From assembly GCA_015494805.1 (NCBI GenBank), contig WGAN01000119.1:1-36086 (forward strand): DNA of 36,086 nt. Direction: 5' to 3'. The notes beneath the pieces are model-generated. The model was not told where the DNA came from and made no database searches. It saw nothing but the letters and a program-made list of their open reading frames with translations. The stretch's first letter is position 1. Each line of letters starts with the position of its first letter. The DNA comes from Caldifarciminota bacterium (GTDB lineage Bacteria; Hydrothermota; Hydrothermia; LBFQ01). This document shows, piece by piece, positions 8,737-16,641 of this stretch. Made by a program: the position numbers and the translations under genes.

Positions 8737-8742
8737 TATAAT
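8737..8742 (+). promoter_or_regulatory. -10 element of the efp operon
   Basis: Consensus TATAAT ending 9 nt before the efp ATG. No -35 resembling TTGACA is visible at normal spacing. Confidence 0.65.
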
Positions 8743-8751
8743 TCCCGGAGA

Positions 8752-9300
8752 ATGGCAAGTCTGCGAGTTGGCTCCGTCATAAGGTACGAGGGTAGGGAGT
8801 ACATCGTCTTGGACTTTCAGCACATCCACAAGGGACGTGGAGGTGCCACCGTCTCCGCCAAGCTCAAGGACCTCAACACGGGTAGGGTGCAGACCTTCAC
8901 CATCCGGGACCTTGACAGCATAGAGTTCGTGATGGTGGAGCGGAAGCCCGCCATATTCTCCTACAGGGACGGCGACTTCTATCACTTCCTTGACGCCGAA
9001 ACCTACGAGGACATAACCTTCTCGGCCGAGGACCTGGGGGAGGCCGTCCATTACCTCAAGGAGGGTCTTGAGGTCCAGATAGTCTACGCCGACAACCGCC
9101 CCGTTACGGTGGAGCTGCCCACGGTCGTGGAGTTAGAGGTCGTAGATACCCCTCCCGGCGTAAGGGGGGACACCGTGAGCGGAGGCTCCAAGCCCGCAAC
9201 CCTTGAGACCGGAAAGGTCATAAAGGTCCCCCTCTTCATCAACCCCGGAGACGTCGTAAAGGTGGATACCCGTACGGGGGAGTACATAGGCAGGGCTTGA
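8752..9300 (+). CDS. efp: Elongation factor P
   Basis: EF-P enters the ribosomal E site and relieves stalling at proline runs (cytoplasm). It has 182 residues with the three-barrel layout: N-terminal KOW-like domain (1-65), the OB domain with FVMVERKP-type strands, and a C-terminal OB domain ending in GDVVKVDTRTGEYIGRA, the family signature. The tip loop that reaches the P-site tRNA reads HKGRGGA, with Arg29 at the apex where many species carry a modified Lys. No modification enzyme (epmA/B, earP) is in the window. It is first gene of the operon efp-accB-DUF502-corC-hprK; accB starts 1 nt after its stop. Confidence 0.97.
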   Translation: MASLRVGSVIRYEGREYIVLDFQHIHKGRGGATVSAKLKDLNTGRVQTFTIRDLDSIEFVMVERKPAIFSYRDGDFYHFLDAETYEDITFSAEDLGEAVHYLKEGLEVQIVYADNRPVTVELPTVVELEVVDTPPGVRGDTVSGGSKPATLETGKVIKVPLFINPGDVVKVDTRTGEYIGRA

Positions 9301-9301
9301 T

Positions 9302-9775
9302 ATGGCCGATTCCAAGAAAGGCAGGGGCTTCAGTCTGGACCTCCTTAAGGAGATAGTGAAGGTGTTTGAGGAGAGCGGCGTAGCGAAGTTGGAGCTATCC
9401 ACGAAGGACTTCAAGCTGAAGCTCTCCAAGTACGCCGAGGCTCCGGCGCCATCCTATACGCCCCCTCCCCCTCCATCCCCGGAACCTCCCAAAGCCGAGG
9501 GATCTAAGGAGGAGGCGAGCGAGAAGGAGGAGAACGTCCATTACATACGGGCGCCTATGGTGGGGACCTTCTACAGGGCGCCGGCGCCGGGGGCGGAGCC
9601 TTTCGTCAAGGAGGGGGACAGGGTGAGGAAGGGGGACGTGGTGTGCATAATAGAGGCGATGAAGATAATGAACGAGATAAAGTCCGACGTGGACGGCATA
9701 ATAGAGGAGGTCCTCGTGGAGAACGCCCACCCCGTGGAGTACGGGCAGCCCCTGTTCAAAGTTAGACTGGTATGA
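9302..9775 (+). CDS. accB: Biotin carboxyl carrier protein of acetyl-CoA carboxylase
   Basis: Carries biotin between biotin carboxylase and carboxyltransferase in the first step of fatty acid synthesis. It has 157 residues: an N-terminal helical segment (9-44), a Pro/Ala-rich flexible linker (about 45-75), and the biotinyl domain (80-157). Biotinylation site is Lys121 in EAMKIMNEI. The APMVGTFYRAPAPGAEPFV stretch at 84-102 includes the thumb region typical of AccB. The usual partner accC is not adjacent. The gene follows efp by 1 nt and overlaps the DUF502 gene by 4 bp (ATGA), so it is within an operon. Confidence 0.96.
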   Translation: MADSKKGRGFSLDLLKEIVKVFEESGVAKLELSTKDFKLKLSKYAEAPAPSYTPPPPPSPEPPKAEGSKEEASEKEENVHYIRAPMVGTFYRAPAPGAEPFVKEGDRVRKGDVVCIIEAMKIMNEIKSDVDGIIEEVLVENAHPVEYGQPLFKVRLV

Positions 9776-10386
9776 ACGAGGGCGGTGAACGGCGGTTGAG
9801 GTTTCGCCAGAGGCTGATAGCAGGGGTGGTTGTTCTCGCCCCCCTGTTCGTGACGGCCTGGGTGGTCGTCTTCATTACTAACTTCATAGCCGGATGGCTG
9901 GCCCGTCCCCTATCCAGAGTGTTGGAACCCGTCCCCTACGTCGTCCTCCTTGTCCCCTCCCTCCTGATAATGTTGGCCGTCATATACGTCGTAGGTTGGT
10001 TTGCCACGACCTACCTCGGAAAGGCTCTATTCGGCTTCCTTGACGAGATCTTCCTAAGCATCCCCGTCCTCCAGCACATCTACCGTATAGCCAAGGACAC
10101 CATAAACGCCGTCTATAACATACCGCGGAAGGTGGCCTTCAGGAAGGTTGTGTGGATAGAGGTGGGGGAGGGGAAGAGGATGCTCGGCTTCGTGACGGAC
10201 GAGACCACAGACGAGTACGTGGTCTTTCTACCCTCCACCCCCAACCCCACTACGGGGTTCCTCCTTCTGGTCAGGAAGGGAAAGGTGTCGGAGGCCAAGA
10301 TGAGCGTAGAGGACGCCCTGAAGGCCCTAATATCCGGAGGACTGATAAATGTTTTTCAAGAGGAACGGTCTGGACGAGCTGCTTAA
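9772..10386 (+). CDS. DUF502 family membrane protein
   Basis: 204 residues. Two transmembrane segments lie near 14-38 and 52-76, followed by a soluble C-terminal domain. Family markers are a segment FLSIPVLQHIYRIAKD after the second membrane helix and FLPSTPNPTTGFLLLV at 150-165, close to the DUF502 (PF04367) signature PTSPNPTSGFL. Function is unknown in the family. Translation is probably coupled to accB through the ATGA overlap. Its end overlaps the corC-like gene by 38 bp in another frame. Confidence 0.85.
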   Translation: MNEGGERRLRFRQRLIAGVVVLAPLFVTAWVVVFITNFIAGWLARPLSRVLEPVPYVVLLVPSLLIMLAVIYVVGWFATTYLGKALFGFLDEIFLSIPVLQHIYRIAKDTINAVYNIPRKVAFRKVVWIEVGEGKRMLGFVTDETTDEYVVFLPSTPNPTTGFLLLVRKGKVSEAKMSVEDALKALISGGLINVFQEERSGRAA

Positions 10387-11128
10387 CGATCTGAAGAAAC
10401 GGGCGGAGAAGGACAAGGAGGTGGAGAAGCTCCTGAAGGGTGTCCATCGTCTCCTCTCCAAGACGGCGGAGGAGGTTATGAGGCCCCGCGTGGACGTGGT
10501 GATGGTCTCGGAGGACGACACCCTGATGGACCTTGTCGCCAAATTCAGGGAGCATCTGTACTCCAAGTACCCTGTACGTTCCTCTGGGGTGTCCGAGGGG
10601 GCGGATATAGTAGGGGTGGCTTACATGAAAGACGTCCTGCTCCATCTGGACAAAGACCTGAACCGTATGAAAGTTGCGGATATAATGAAGCCCCCCTTCT
10701 TCGTCCCCGCTACCCAGAGCTGCTACAACGCCCTGAAGGAGATGCAGAAGAGGAGGGTGTCCATCGGGATAGTGGTGGATGAGTACGGCAGCCCCATCGG
10801 GATAGTCACCATAGAGGACCTCGTGGAGGAGATAGTGGGGGACATATACGAGGAGCATGACAAACCGGAGAGCTTGTACGAGGAACTCCCGGATGGGGGT
10901 TACCTCGTAAACGCCCAGATGCCCATAAGCGAGTTGGAGGACCTGCTTGAGGTGGACTTCGGGGAGACCGAGAGTACGAGCGTAGGGGGGTTTATGATAG
11001 AGAAGTTGGGGAGCATGCCGGAGGAGGGGGAGGTGTTGAGGGTGGATGACGTGGAGTTCAAGGCGGTGGAGGTGTCCCCCCAGAGGATCCTGAAGGTGAT
11101 GGTTCGGAAGATGGGAGGGGAGAGGTGA
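10349..11128 (+). CDS. corC: CBS-domain protein of the CorC/HlyC family
   Basis: Soluble 259-residue protein: a short N-terminal helix, two CBS domains (about 42-105 and 110-167, with the VTIEDLVEEIVGDIYEEHD motif at the end of the pair) and a C-terminal CorC_HlyC transporter-associated domain (about 178-255). It lacks the DUF21 membrane domain found in larger relatives, like E. coli CorC. A link to Mg2+/Co2+ efflux is known for some members; here it is inference. A GGAGG Shine-Dalgarno lies 8 nt before the ATG, inside the DUF502 gene. It overlaps hprK by 4 bp (GTGA). Confidence 0.88.
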   Translation: MFFKRNGLDELLNDLKKRAEKDKEVEKLLKGVHRLLSKTAEEVMRPRVDVVMVSEDDTLMDLVAKFREHLYSKYPVRSSGVSEGADIVGVAYMKDVLLHLDKDLNRMKVADIMKPPFFVPATQSCYNALKEMQKRRVSIGIVVDEYGSPIGIVTIEDLVEEIVGDIYEEHDKPESLYEELPDGGYLVNAQMPISELEDLLEVDFGETESTSVGGFMIEKLGSMPEEGEVLRVDDVEFKAVEVSPQRILKVMVRKMGGER

Positions 11129-12078
11129 GGTCCCCGACCGTGAGACTTGAGGAGGTGATCCGCCACTTTCCGGGACCCCTTGAGATCATATACGGGAGGA
11201 GGCTCCTACGCCGTAAGGTGAGGTCCCCGGACCTCAACCGTCCAGGGCTACTACTCGCCGGCTTCACCCGTGAGTTCCCCCGCGAGAGGATCCAGATCCT
11301 CGGCCTCACCGAGAGGGCCTACCTCCTTCACCTTATGCGTGAGAAGGGCCGAAGGGAGGTCCGGAAGGCCCTGTCCCTCCTCTTCTCTAGGAAGGTACCG
11401 GCTGTCGTCCTAACTGCCTCTGGCAGGAAACTCCCCGACAGCCTAATAACCGTAATCCTTGAGGTCGCCCGAACCTACCGTACCCCTGTCCTATCTACCC
11501 CTATCCAGACTCCGTACTTTATGGCCCGTATGGCCGATAGGCTAACCTACCTCCTCGCCCCCCGTACGACTGTCCACGGCGTCATGGTGGAGATCTACGG
11601 CGTCGGCGTCCTCATAGTTGGGAAGCCCGGCGTAGGAAAGAGCGAGACCGCCCTTGAGCTGATAAGGAGAGGCCATCGCTTCGTAGCGGACGACGTCGTC
11701 CTGATCCGTAGGTACCCCCCGAACTCCCTCCTCGCGGAACCCCCTCCGGGTAGGGAGGACTTCATGTTCTTTATGCTCATTAGGGGGGTGGGGACGGTGT
11801 ACGTACCCCACTACTTCGGCGTGGGGGCGGTCAGGAGGCAGTACCCTCTCCACGTGGTGGTTGAACTCTCCGAAGGTGAGGAGAGGCCAGTTGAGGAGAC
11901 GGAACTGCTCGGCATAACCTTACCCAAGTACAGGGTGAAACTCCACCCCCTTAAGGCGACGGCTACGGTCGTGGAGAGCATGGCCCTCCACTACAAGGCG
12001 AGGGTCCTGCGGGACATCATCCGCCTCCCCGACTTTGAGAGCCTCCTTGAGGCCTACCTAAGGGGCGAAACCCCTTAG
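11125..12078 (+). CDS. hprK: HPr kinase/phosphorylase
   Basis: Bifunctional enzyme that phosphorylates and dephosphorylates a serine of HPr, linking carbon status to regulation. It has 317 residues, family length. The N-terminal domain (1-130) is followed by the kinase domain: catalytic His151 in HGVMVEIYGVG, P-loop GKPGVGKS at 166-173, and Asp189-Asp190 in RFVADDVV. The C-terminal K-loop region lies near LGITLPKYRVKLHPLK. No ptsH or other PTS gene is in the window, so its partner is unknown; a PTS-independent role is possible. GTG start overlaps the corC stop (GTGA) behind a GGAGGGGAGAG Shine-Dalgarno. Its TAG stop doubles as the start of the next -10. Confidence 0.92.
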   Translation: MRSPTVRLEEVIRHFPGPLEIIYGRRLLRRKVRSPDLNRPGLLLAGFTREFPRERIQILGLTERAYLLHLMREKGRREVRKALSLLFSRKVPAVVLTASGRKLPDSLITVILEVARTYRTPVLSTPIQTPYFMARMADRLTYLLAPRTTVHGVMVEIYGVGVLIVGKPGVGKSETALELIRRGHRFVADDVVLIRRYPPNSLLAEPPPGREDFMFFMLIRGVGTVYVPHYFGVGAVRRQYPLHVVVELSEGEERPVEETELLGITLPKYRVKLHPLKATATVVESMALHYKARVLRDIIRLPDFESLLEAYLRGETP

Positions 12079-12081
12079 AAT
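12076..12081 (+). promoter_or_regulatory. -10 element of the LEA14-like lipoprotein gene, fused to the hprK stop
   Basis: TAGAAT whose TAG is the hprK stop codon. It ends 6 nt before the next ATG. Confidence 0.6.
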
Positions 12082-12087
12082 AGCGGT

Positions 12088-12570
12088 ATGCGCACCTTCG
12101 TAGTTTTAGCCCTCTTTTCGGCGGCTGCCCTGACCGCCGGTTGCTCCCTCATCCAGAAGAGGGTCGCCCTGAAGGACTGTAAGTTCTCCCTGGCGGGCGC
12201 CCGGCTGAAGAGCGTAAGCTTGAGCGGCTTCTCTATGGACGTCCTCCTGTCCGTTCAGAATCCCAACCCGGTGGATGCCGTCCTGGACCGCTTCGTTGGC
12301 AGCGTAAAGTTGGAGGGCATAAAGGTGGCGGACGTATCCAATACCTTCGGGAGGACGGTAAAGGCCAGATCCTCGGCCACCGTACCCATCACCGTATCCG
12401 TCAGGTACTCCTACCTCAAGGGGGCCGCGAACCGGATAATGGGGGTGATAAACTCCCGGAGGGCGAACGTAGGAGTGGAGGGTAAGGCCTACATGGAGTT
12501 CAACCTACCCTTCGTAGGTAAGCAGAGTATCCCCTACCCCGTAAAGCTCTCCCGAACCCTGAAGTTCTGA
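12088..12570 (+). CDS. LEA14-like (WHy domain) lipoprotein
   Basis: 160 residues. A lipoprotein signal peptide ends in the lipobox LTAGC, with Cys19 as the lipidated residue. The mature part is one LEA_2/WHy beta-sandwich: VSLSGFSMDVLLSVQNPNPV (the Asn-Pro-Asn-Pro signature) and later strands such as ATVPITVSVRYSY. Members are found in bacteria, archaea and plants and are linked to stress tolerance, with no known reaction. It is probably anchored to the inner or outer membrane and faces the periplasm. The promoter is leaderless. Its stop is separated from the convergent ftsX stop by a single base. Confidence 0.9.
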   Translation: MRTFVVLALFSAAALTAGCSLIQKRVALKDCKFSLAGARLKSVSLSGFSMDVLLSVQNPNPVDAVLDRFVGSVKLEGIKVADVSNTFGRTVKARSSATVPITVSVRYSYLKGAANRIMGVINSRRANVGVEGKAYMEFNLPFVGKQSIPYPVKLSRTLKF

Positions 12571-12571
12571 A

Positions 12572-13399
12572 TCAGAGTCCCCTCTCCAGGTCCGTTAAGG
12601 CCCTCAAGCTCCCGAAGGTGGTCGTTACGAGTACGACGACGAGGATGCCGCCCAAGAGGAGGGCGTTGAACCGTAGGATACCCGGAACGGGGTCGTACCG
12701 TCCGGCAAAGTACAGAACCAACGGGGCGACCACTGCCCAAGATACGAGGGTGTAGAGGACGGAGAGGAGGACGTAGGGATAGCGGAGACGGAAGGGGGAA
12801 ACGCCGGCGAGACGGAGGATCTCTATCAGGTTCCTACGGTGATGCACGACGAACCTCACGGTGTAGAAGGAGACGAGGAGACTAACTACGAAGGCCGTAA
12901 GGAGGACCACCACGTTGGCGCCTAAGAGGAAGTTGAAGAAGTCTTGGGCGGCCTTCAGCCATTCCCTCCCGTAATACACCCCCGCCACACCCCTGTAAGC
13001 GGAGATCTCCCCGCTTAGGAGGTCCAGGAACCGTACATCCCTCCAGTGGTCCTTGGGATAGACCCGGAGCATAGGGTAGAAAACGTCCTCGCCCAGGCGG
13101 TTGAGGAGGTCAGCGAGCTGGGGATAGAGCTTCACGAACTCCTCGCGGGCCTCCCTCTCGCTCACGATCTCCACCCTCTCCACACCTCCGAGAACCTTCA
13201 GGAAGGACTCCACCTCCTCCGCCCTTACGGCGGGAAACACCTCTATACGTACGGCGTCCCTGATTCGGGAGTACGTGTAGTAAGACACGTAGGTGGCGTT
13301 AGCCGTCAGGACGACCATGAAGATGGATAGGGTTATACCGAGGACGGCGAAGACGCTCCGGTAGGAGGCGGCGAGGAAGGCCTTAAGTGCCTCTTTCAT
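12572..13399 (-). CDS. ftsX: Cell division protein FtsX
   Basis: Permease-like partner of FtsE, which controls peptidoglycan hydrolases during division. It has 275 residues: TM1 at about 15-38, a periplasmic domain at about 45-150 (EVFPAVRAEEVESFLKVL, typical FtsX), then three TM helices near 160-185, 207-230 and 240-262, and the C-terminal FGSLRAL. No ftsE is adjacent, which is unusual because ftsE and ftsX are normally paired. It is last in murB-ftsA-ftsZ-ftsX; its ATG lies 17 bp inside the end of ftsZ, consistent with translational coupling. Confidence 0.9.
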   Translation of the reverse strand: MKEALKAFLAASYRSVFAVLGITLSIFMVVLTANATYVSYYTYSRIRDAVRIEVFPAVRAEEVESFLKVLGGVERVEIVSEREAREEFVKLYPQLADLLNRLGEDVFYPMLRVYPKDHWRDVRFLDLLSGEISAYRGVAGVYYGREWLKAAQDFFNFLLGANVVVLLTAFVVSLLVSFYTVRFVVHHRRNLIEILRLAGVSPFRLRYPYVLLSVLYTLVSWAVVAPLVLYFAGRYDPVPGILRFNALLLGGILVVVLVTTTFGSLRALTDLERGL

Positions 13400-14507
13400 C
13401 CTGGAAACCCTTGAGGATCTCCTCCACCTCCCTCTCGGCGGCGGCGTCCTGGAGGGCGTTGAGGATATAGGAGTCGGGATTCACGCCGGATATGATTACG
13501 GAGATCTTGACCCGGTCCAGCATACCCTCCTTGTTCTTCGTGAAGTCTCCGGCCTTAACGTAAGGCTGCCGCCCCGCCATTATGATCTCGTTCTTCAGGA
13601 TGCTTACCACGGCCTGGGCCTTCTCCCACGTAAGGGACTTGCCGCTGTGGAAGAAGCCCACGAGGAGGGTACGGGCGCCGCTGAAGCTCTTTATGGACAG
13701 GTGCTTCTTCCTCTCGTTTAGGATGTCTGCCACCTTGGAGACGTCGTTGGCGCTCGGAAGCTCTATGGTGGAGACGAAGGCGAACTTGGAGACGTTCTGC
13801 TCCCCCGGTCTCGGCGGTTCCAAGGCCTTCTGGATGTCGTTGAAGTCGAGGTTGGGCTTACCGTAGTCTTCGCTTATGTCTAAGATGGTCATAATGGTGT
13901 TGGCCACGTACTTGTCGGCCAGCTCGTAGGCTTCGCTTATGGGTTTGTTGGGGTCCACTATGCTGCCGTTGTTTATGACGACTATGGAGTCAAGTAATCC
14001 GTAGTATTCCGCCAACCCCTGTTTCGCTATCTCCGTCTTCACCCCAGCCTCCATATCCTCCGGGTATATGAGTATGCCCATTATCAGAGCTTCGGGAAAC
14101 ATCTCCCTCAGGTACTCCACTATCACCGGACCCGATCCCGTCCCCGTTCCACCGCCGAGGCCAGCGGTCACGAGGATGAGGTCGTACTCCGGCGCCTCCT
14201 CACCGTCGGGGGAGTGCTTCAGGGCATCCAGCGCTCCGTCGCTTATGGCCTTCAGGGCCAGCCTCCTCCCCCTCTCCGGATCGGAGCCAGCTCCTCTTCC
14301 CTTCTTCCCCAGCTGTATGGTCATACCCACGTTCTGTAGATTGCGGAGGTTCTGCCTGTCCGTGTTTATGGCATACACGTCCACCTTATAGGGGTAGGTC
14401 GCTGGGTTGATATACTGACCGGCCACCTGATCCACGATGTTGCAGCCGGCTCCTCCGATTCCCACCAGTAGTATCTGCGTACTCTGTTCCTCGTCGCGAT
14501 CAATCAT
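13383..14507 (-). CDS. ftsZ: Divergent FtsZ, tubulin-like division GTPase
   Basis: 374 residues. The tubulin-type GTP-binding motif is GGGTGTGSG at 118-126; canonical bacterial FtsZ has GGGTGTGAAP. The T7 catalytic loop NLDFND at 219-224 keeps the acidic residues, so GTPase polymers are expected. The N-terminus ILLVGIGGAGCN and INTD (47-50) are standard. The middle and C-terminal parts diverge, and the tail ends VEEILKGFQDERGT without the usual conserved C-terminal peptide that binds FtsA and ZipA. Neighbours murB, ftsA and ftsX make it the likely division FtsZ rather than a CetZ- or TubZ-type protein. A strong AGGAGGT Shine-Dalgarno lies 5 nt before the ATG, overlapping the ftsA stop. Confidence 0.88.
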   Translation of the reverse strand: MIDRDEEQSTQILLVGIGGAGCNIVDQVAGQYINPATYPYKVDVYAINTDRQNLRNLQNVGMTIQLGKKGRGAGSDPERGRRLALKAISDGALDALKHSPDGEEAPEYDLILVTAGLGGGTGTGSGPVIVEYLREMFPEALIMGILIYPEDMEAGVKTEIAKQGLAEYYGLLDSIVVINNGSIVDPNKPISEAYELADKYVANTIMTILDISEDYGKPNLDFNDIQKALEPPRPGEQNVSKFAFVSTIELPSANDVSKVADILNERKKHLSIKSFSGARTLLVGFFHSGKSLTWEKAQAVVSILKNEIIMAGRQPYVKAGDFTKNKEGMLDRVKISVIISGVNPDSYILNALQDAAAEREVEEILKGFQDERGT

Positions 14508-14509
14508 AC

Positions 14510-15733
14510 TTAACCTCCTTTTTCCTCTATGCCGAAGACCTCCCTCTTCAGGAAGTCAAGGAACTTCTTACCCCACCCCTTCCCACGGAAGGAGCCGTTC
14601 CTGTTGGGCTTACCCTCAAGGGGGGAGATGTCCCTCATCAGCTTGGACGCCCCGTGGAAGACGAGTTGCTCCGGCGGTACGTCCGTAAAGGCCAACGGTT
14701 CGGGGAAACCGGCGTCGGATATGTACTCGTTTATACGGCGGTAGTTGGCTAGACCCCCGGATACGCTTAAGGTGAAGGCCCTGTCGCCGTTTCCAACGAC
14801 CTCCCTTACGGTGTCGCTCCCTAAGAACTCCGAGAAGGTCCGGCGGAGGATCCCTTCAACTATGGTGGTGTCTATGCTCTTCCCCTGAACCTGAACGATC
14901 CGGCTCCCCTCCTTGAGGTACCGCTCTAAGACCTCAAAGCTGTACCTCGGCGGTATGCTCAAGGTGGAGCTTATGGCCTTTATGATGCTGTGTCCGCCCT
15001 TTCCGTACTCGCCGTAGGAGAACACCCGGCCGTTTATGAGCTTTATTACCCGGAAGGAGGTGTGGCCGAGGTCCAGGTGGACGTGCAGGTCCACGCCCAG
15101 CTCCACCGCACCGAGGGCGGCGCATATGGGAGAGCTGTAAGCACCGAGAGGCTCCAGTTCGGGTTCCCCGTACAGGTGGTTGTACTCCCTGAACACGTCC
15201 ATCAGGTTCTCGTATATGTCCCGCGTCACGACCACCCCTACAGCCCTACCTTTCAGGATATCAACCCTAAGCCCTCTGGGATTCTCGACGTCCCTCTCCT
15301 TTCCCTTCTGCACCACCCGGTAGCGGGATACGGCGAAGAAGAGGGCGTGTCCGTCCGTCCCCGTTATTTTCTCCTTCAGCTCCGTATGGAGCTTCTCCAC
15401 CTGCTCGTTGGTGACCCGTCCGTCCTCGGAGGAGTGGGAGACCGAGATCTCGTGGTCGGATACCTTGAAGAGGGTACTGTCCTTCAGATGCACGGCCAGG
15501 ACCGTGGGTACGACCCCGTCCTGCGGTAGTTGGACACTGCTCGCAAGCCTGCTGACTATCTCCCGCACCGTTTCTGTAAGGGCGTCCAAGTTGGATATGT
15601 ACCCCGTAAAGCCCCTCGTCTTCACCTCTTCCACCTTGGAGACCCCTGCGGTCCCCACCATCGCAGCCCTCGTCCTGAAGGCTCCCAGATCTATCACCAG
15701 GACCCCAGAGATTTCCCTATCTGACGATCTCAA
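14510..15733 (-). CDS. ftsA: FtsA-like actin-fold membrane anchor
   Basis: 407 residues of the actin/Hsp70 fold. Phosphate-1 motif VIDLGAFRTRAAMVG lies near 13-27. A 1C-type insertion spans about 75-175. Phosphate-2 is HLDLGHTSFRV and the adenosine motif is FTLSVSGGLANYRRI. All are recognisable but diverged from canonical FtsA. The last 20 or so residues (KKFLDFLKREVFGIEE) form an amphipathic helix preceded by a basic, Gly/Asn-rich linker, as expected for the FtsA membrane-targeting sequence. It should tether the FtsZ ring to the inner membrane. The start is TTG, with a GGAGGT Shine-Dalgarno 6 nt upstream, 17 bp inside murB. Position between murB and ftsZ supports the call. Confidence 0.85.
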   Translation of the reverse strand: MRSSDREISGVLVIDLGAFRTRAAMVGTAGVSKVEEVKTRGFTGYISNLDALTETVREIVSRLASSVQLPQDGVVPTVLAVHLKDSTLFKVSDHEISVSHSSEDGRVTNEQVEKLHTELKEKITGTDGHALFFAVSRYRVVQKGKERDVENPRGLRVDILKGRAVGVVVTRDIYENLMDVFREYNHLYGEPELEPLGAYSSPICAALGAVELGVDLHVHLDLGHTSFRVIKLINGRVFSYGEYGKGGHSIIKAISSTLSIPPRYSFEVLERYLKEGSRIVQVQGKSIDTTIVEGILRRTFSEFLGSDTVREVVGNGDRAFTLSVSGGLANYRRINEYISDAGFPEPLAFTDVPPEQLVFHGASKLMRDISPLEGKPNRNGSFRGKGWGKKFLDFLKREVFGIEEKGG

Positions 15734-16574
15734 TTTCTACCTCCAGTTCTATACCAAAAGCCCTCCTTACGCGGTCGCGCACGTACTCTATGAGTCTTAT
15801 CGCATCGTCTGCCGTCCCACCCTCGTTCACGAAGAAGTTGGCGTGCTTCTCCGACACCTTCACACCTCCCACCCTGAACCCCTTGAGACCGGCTAGATCT
15901 ATGAGCCTCCCGGCGTACTCACCGGGGGGGTTTTTAAACATACAACCGGCCGTCCTCTCCGTCCAGGGTTGGCTCCTCTCCCGGTAGGTTAGGAACTCCT
16001 CTATCCGGTCCCTGATGGCGGCGGGGTCGTCCTCCTCCAACTTGAACAGGGCCTCCACGAGGATCCCAAGTTCCGGAAGTAGAGAGGAACGATAGGCCAG
16101 CCCCAGCTCGTCCCTTCTGTACGTGCGTACGTTTCCTTCGCCGTCTACGACGTAGGCCTCCACCAGGATGTCCCTTATCTCCCTACCGTGGGCGCCGGCG
16201 TTCTTCGCCACTCCCCCACCCACCGTACCCGGAACACCGACCACGTACTCAAAGCCACTCAACCCCCTCTCGGCCATCTCTCTCGCTATGCGGGGGAGAG
16301 GCTCACCGGCCATCAGGTAGGCCCTATCGCCCCTGACCTTCACCCCACGGAGGTTGGCCAACCTGATCACGAGGCCGTCAAATCCGGAGTCGGAGATCAG
16401 GACGTCCGAACCAGCGCCGAGGGGCAGAATCCGGAGGTTCCTGTCCAGGGCGAACTTCACACCCTCCACTACGTCCTCAACCGTACGGGCGTTGATGAAG
16501 TACCGGGCGGGACCACCGAGACGAAAGGTGGTGTAAGGGGCCAGGGGTACGTTCTCGCGGATGAGGGTGGGCAT
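15717..16574 (-). CDS. murB: UDP-N-acetylenolpyruvoylglucosamine reductase
   Basis: FAD- and NADPH-dependent reduction of the enolpyruvyl group to form UDP-MurNAc in peptidoglycan synthesis. It has 285 residues, type II length. FAD-binding motifs are GAGSDVLISD (53-62) and VGVPGTVGGGVAKNAGAHG (112-130). Tyr161-Arg162 lie in the substrate site. The proton-donor position is Cys211 in AGCMFKNPPG; Ser or Cys occurs here in type II enzymes. It heads the minus-strand operon murB-ftsA-ftsZ-ftsX. The ATG lies 8 nt after a TATAAT, so the operon mRNA is probably leaderless. Confidence 0.96.
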   Translation of the reverse strand: MPTLIRENVPLAPYTTFRLGGPARYFINARTVEDVVEGVKFALDRNLRILPLGAGSDVLISDSGFDGLVIRLANLRGVKVRGDRAYLMAGEPLPRIAREMAERGLSGFEYVVGVPGTVGGGVAKNAGAHGREIRDILVEAYVVDGEGNVRTYRRDELGLAYRSSLLPELGILVEALFKLEEDDPAAIRDRIEEFLTYRERSQPWTERTAGCMFKNPPGEYAGRLIDLAGLKGFRVGGVKVSEKHANFFVNEGGTADDAIRLIEYVRDRVRRAFGIELEVEIEIVR

Positions 16575-16582
16575 AACGGGGA

Positions 16583-16588
16583 ATTATA
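16583..16588 (-). promoter_or_regulatory. -10 element of the murB-ftsA-ftsZ-ftsX operon
   Basis: Consensus TATAAT on the minus strand, 8 nt before the murB ATG. Confidence 0.65.
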
Positions 16589-16641
16589 GGGCAGGCACGT
16601 TAGGTCCGGGGCCTACGATACATCGGACATAATTTCCAAGA

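Noticed and set aside
8692-9051. N-terminal extension of the DUF4175-like protein to an ATG at 9051
   Set aside because: It would run antisense through most of efp and past both divergent -10 elements; the sequence looks like frame shadow.
13383-14507. CetZ- or TubZ-type tubulin instead of FtsZ
   Set aside because: The NLDFND T7 loop and the murB/ftsA/ftsX neighbours argue for a division FtsZ, despite the altered G-box ending.
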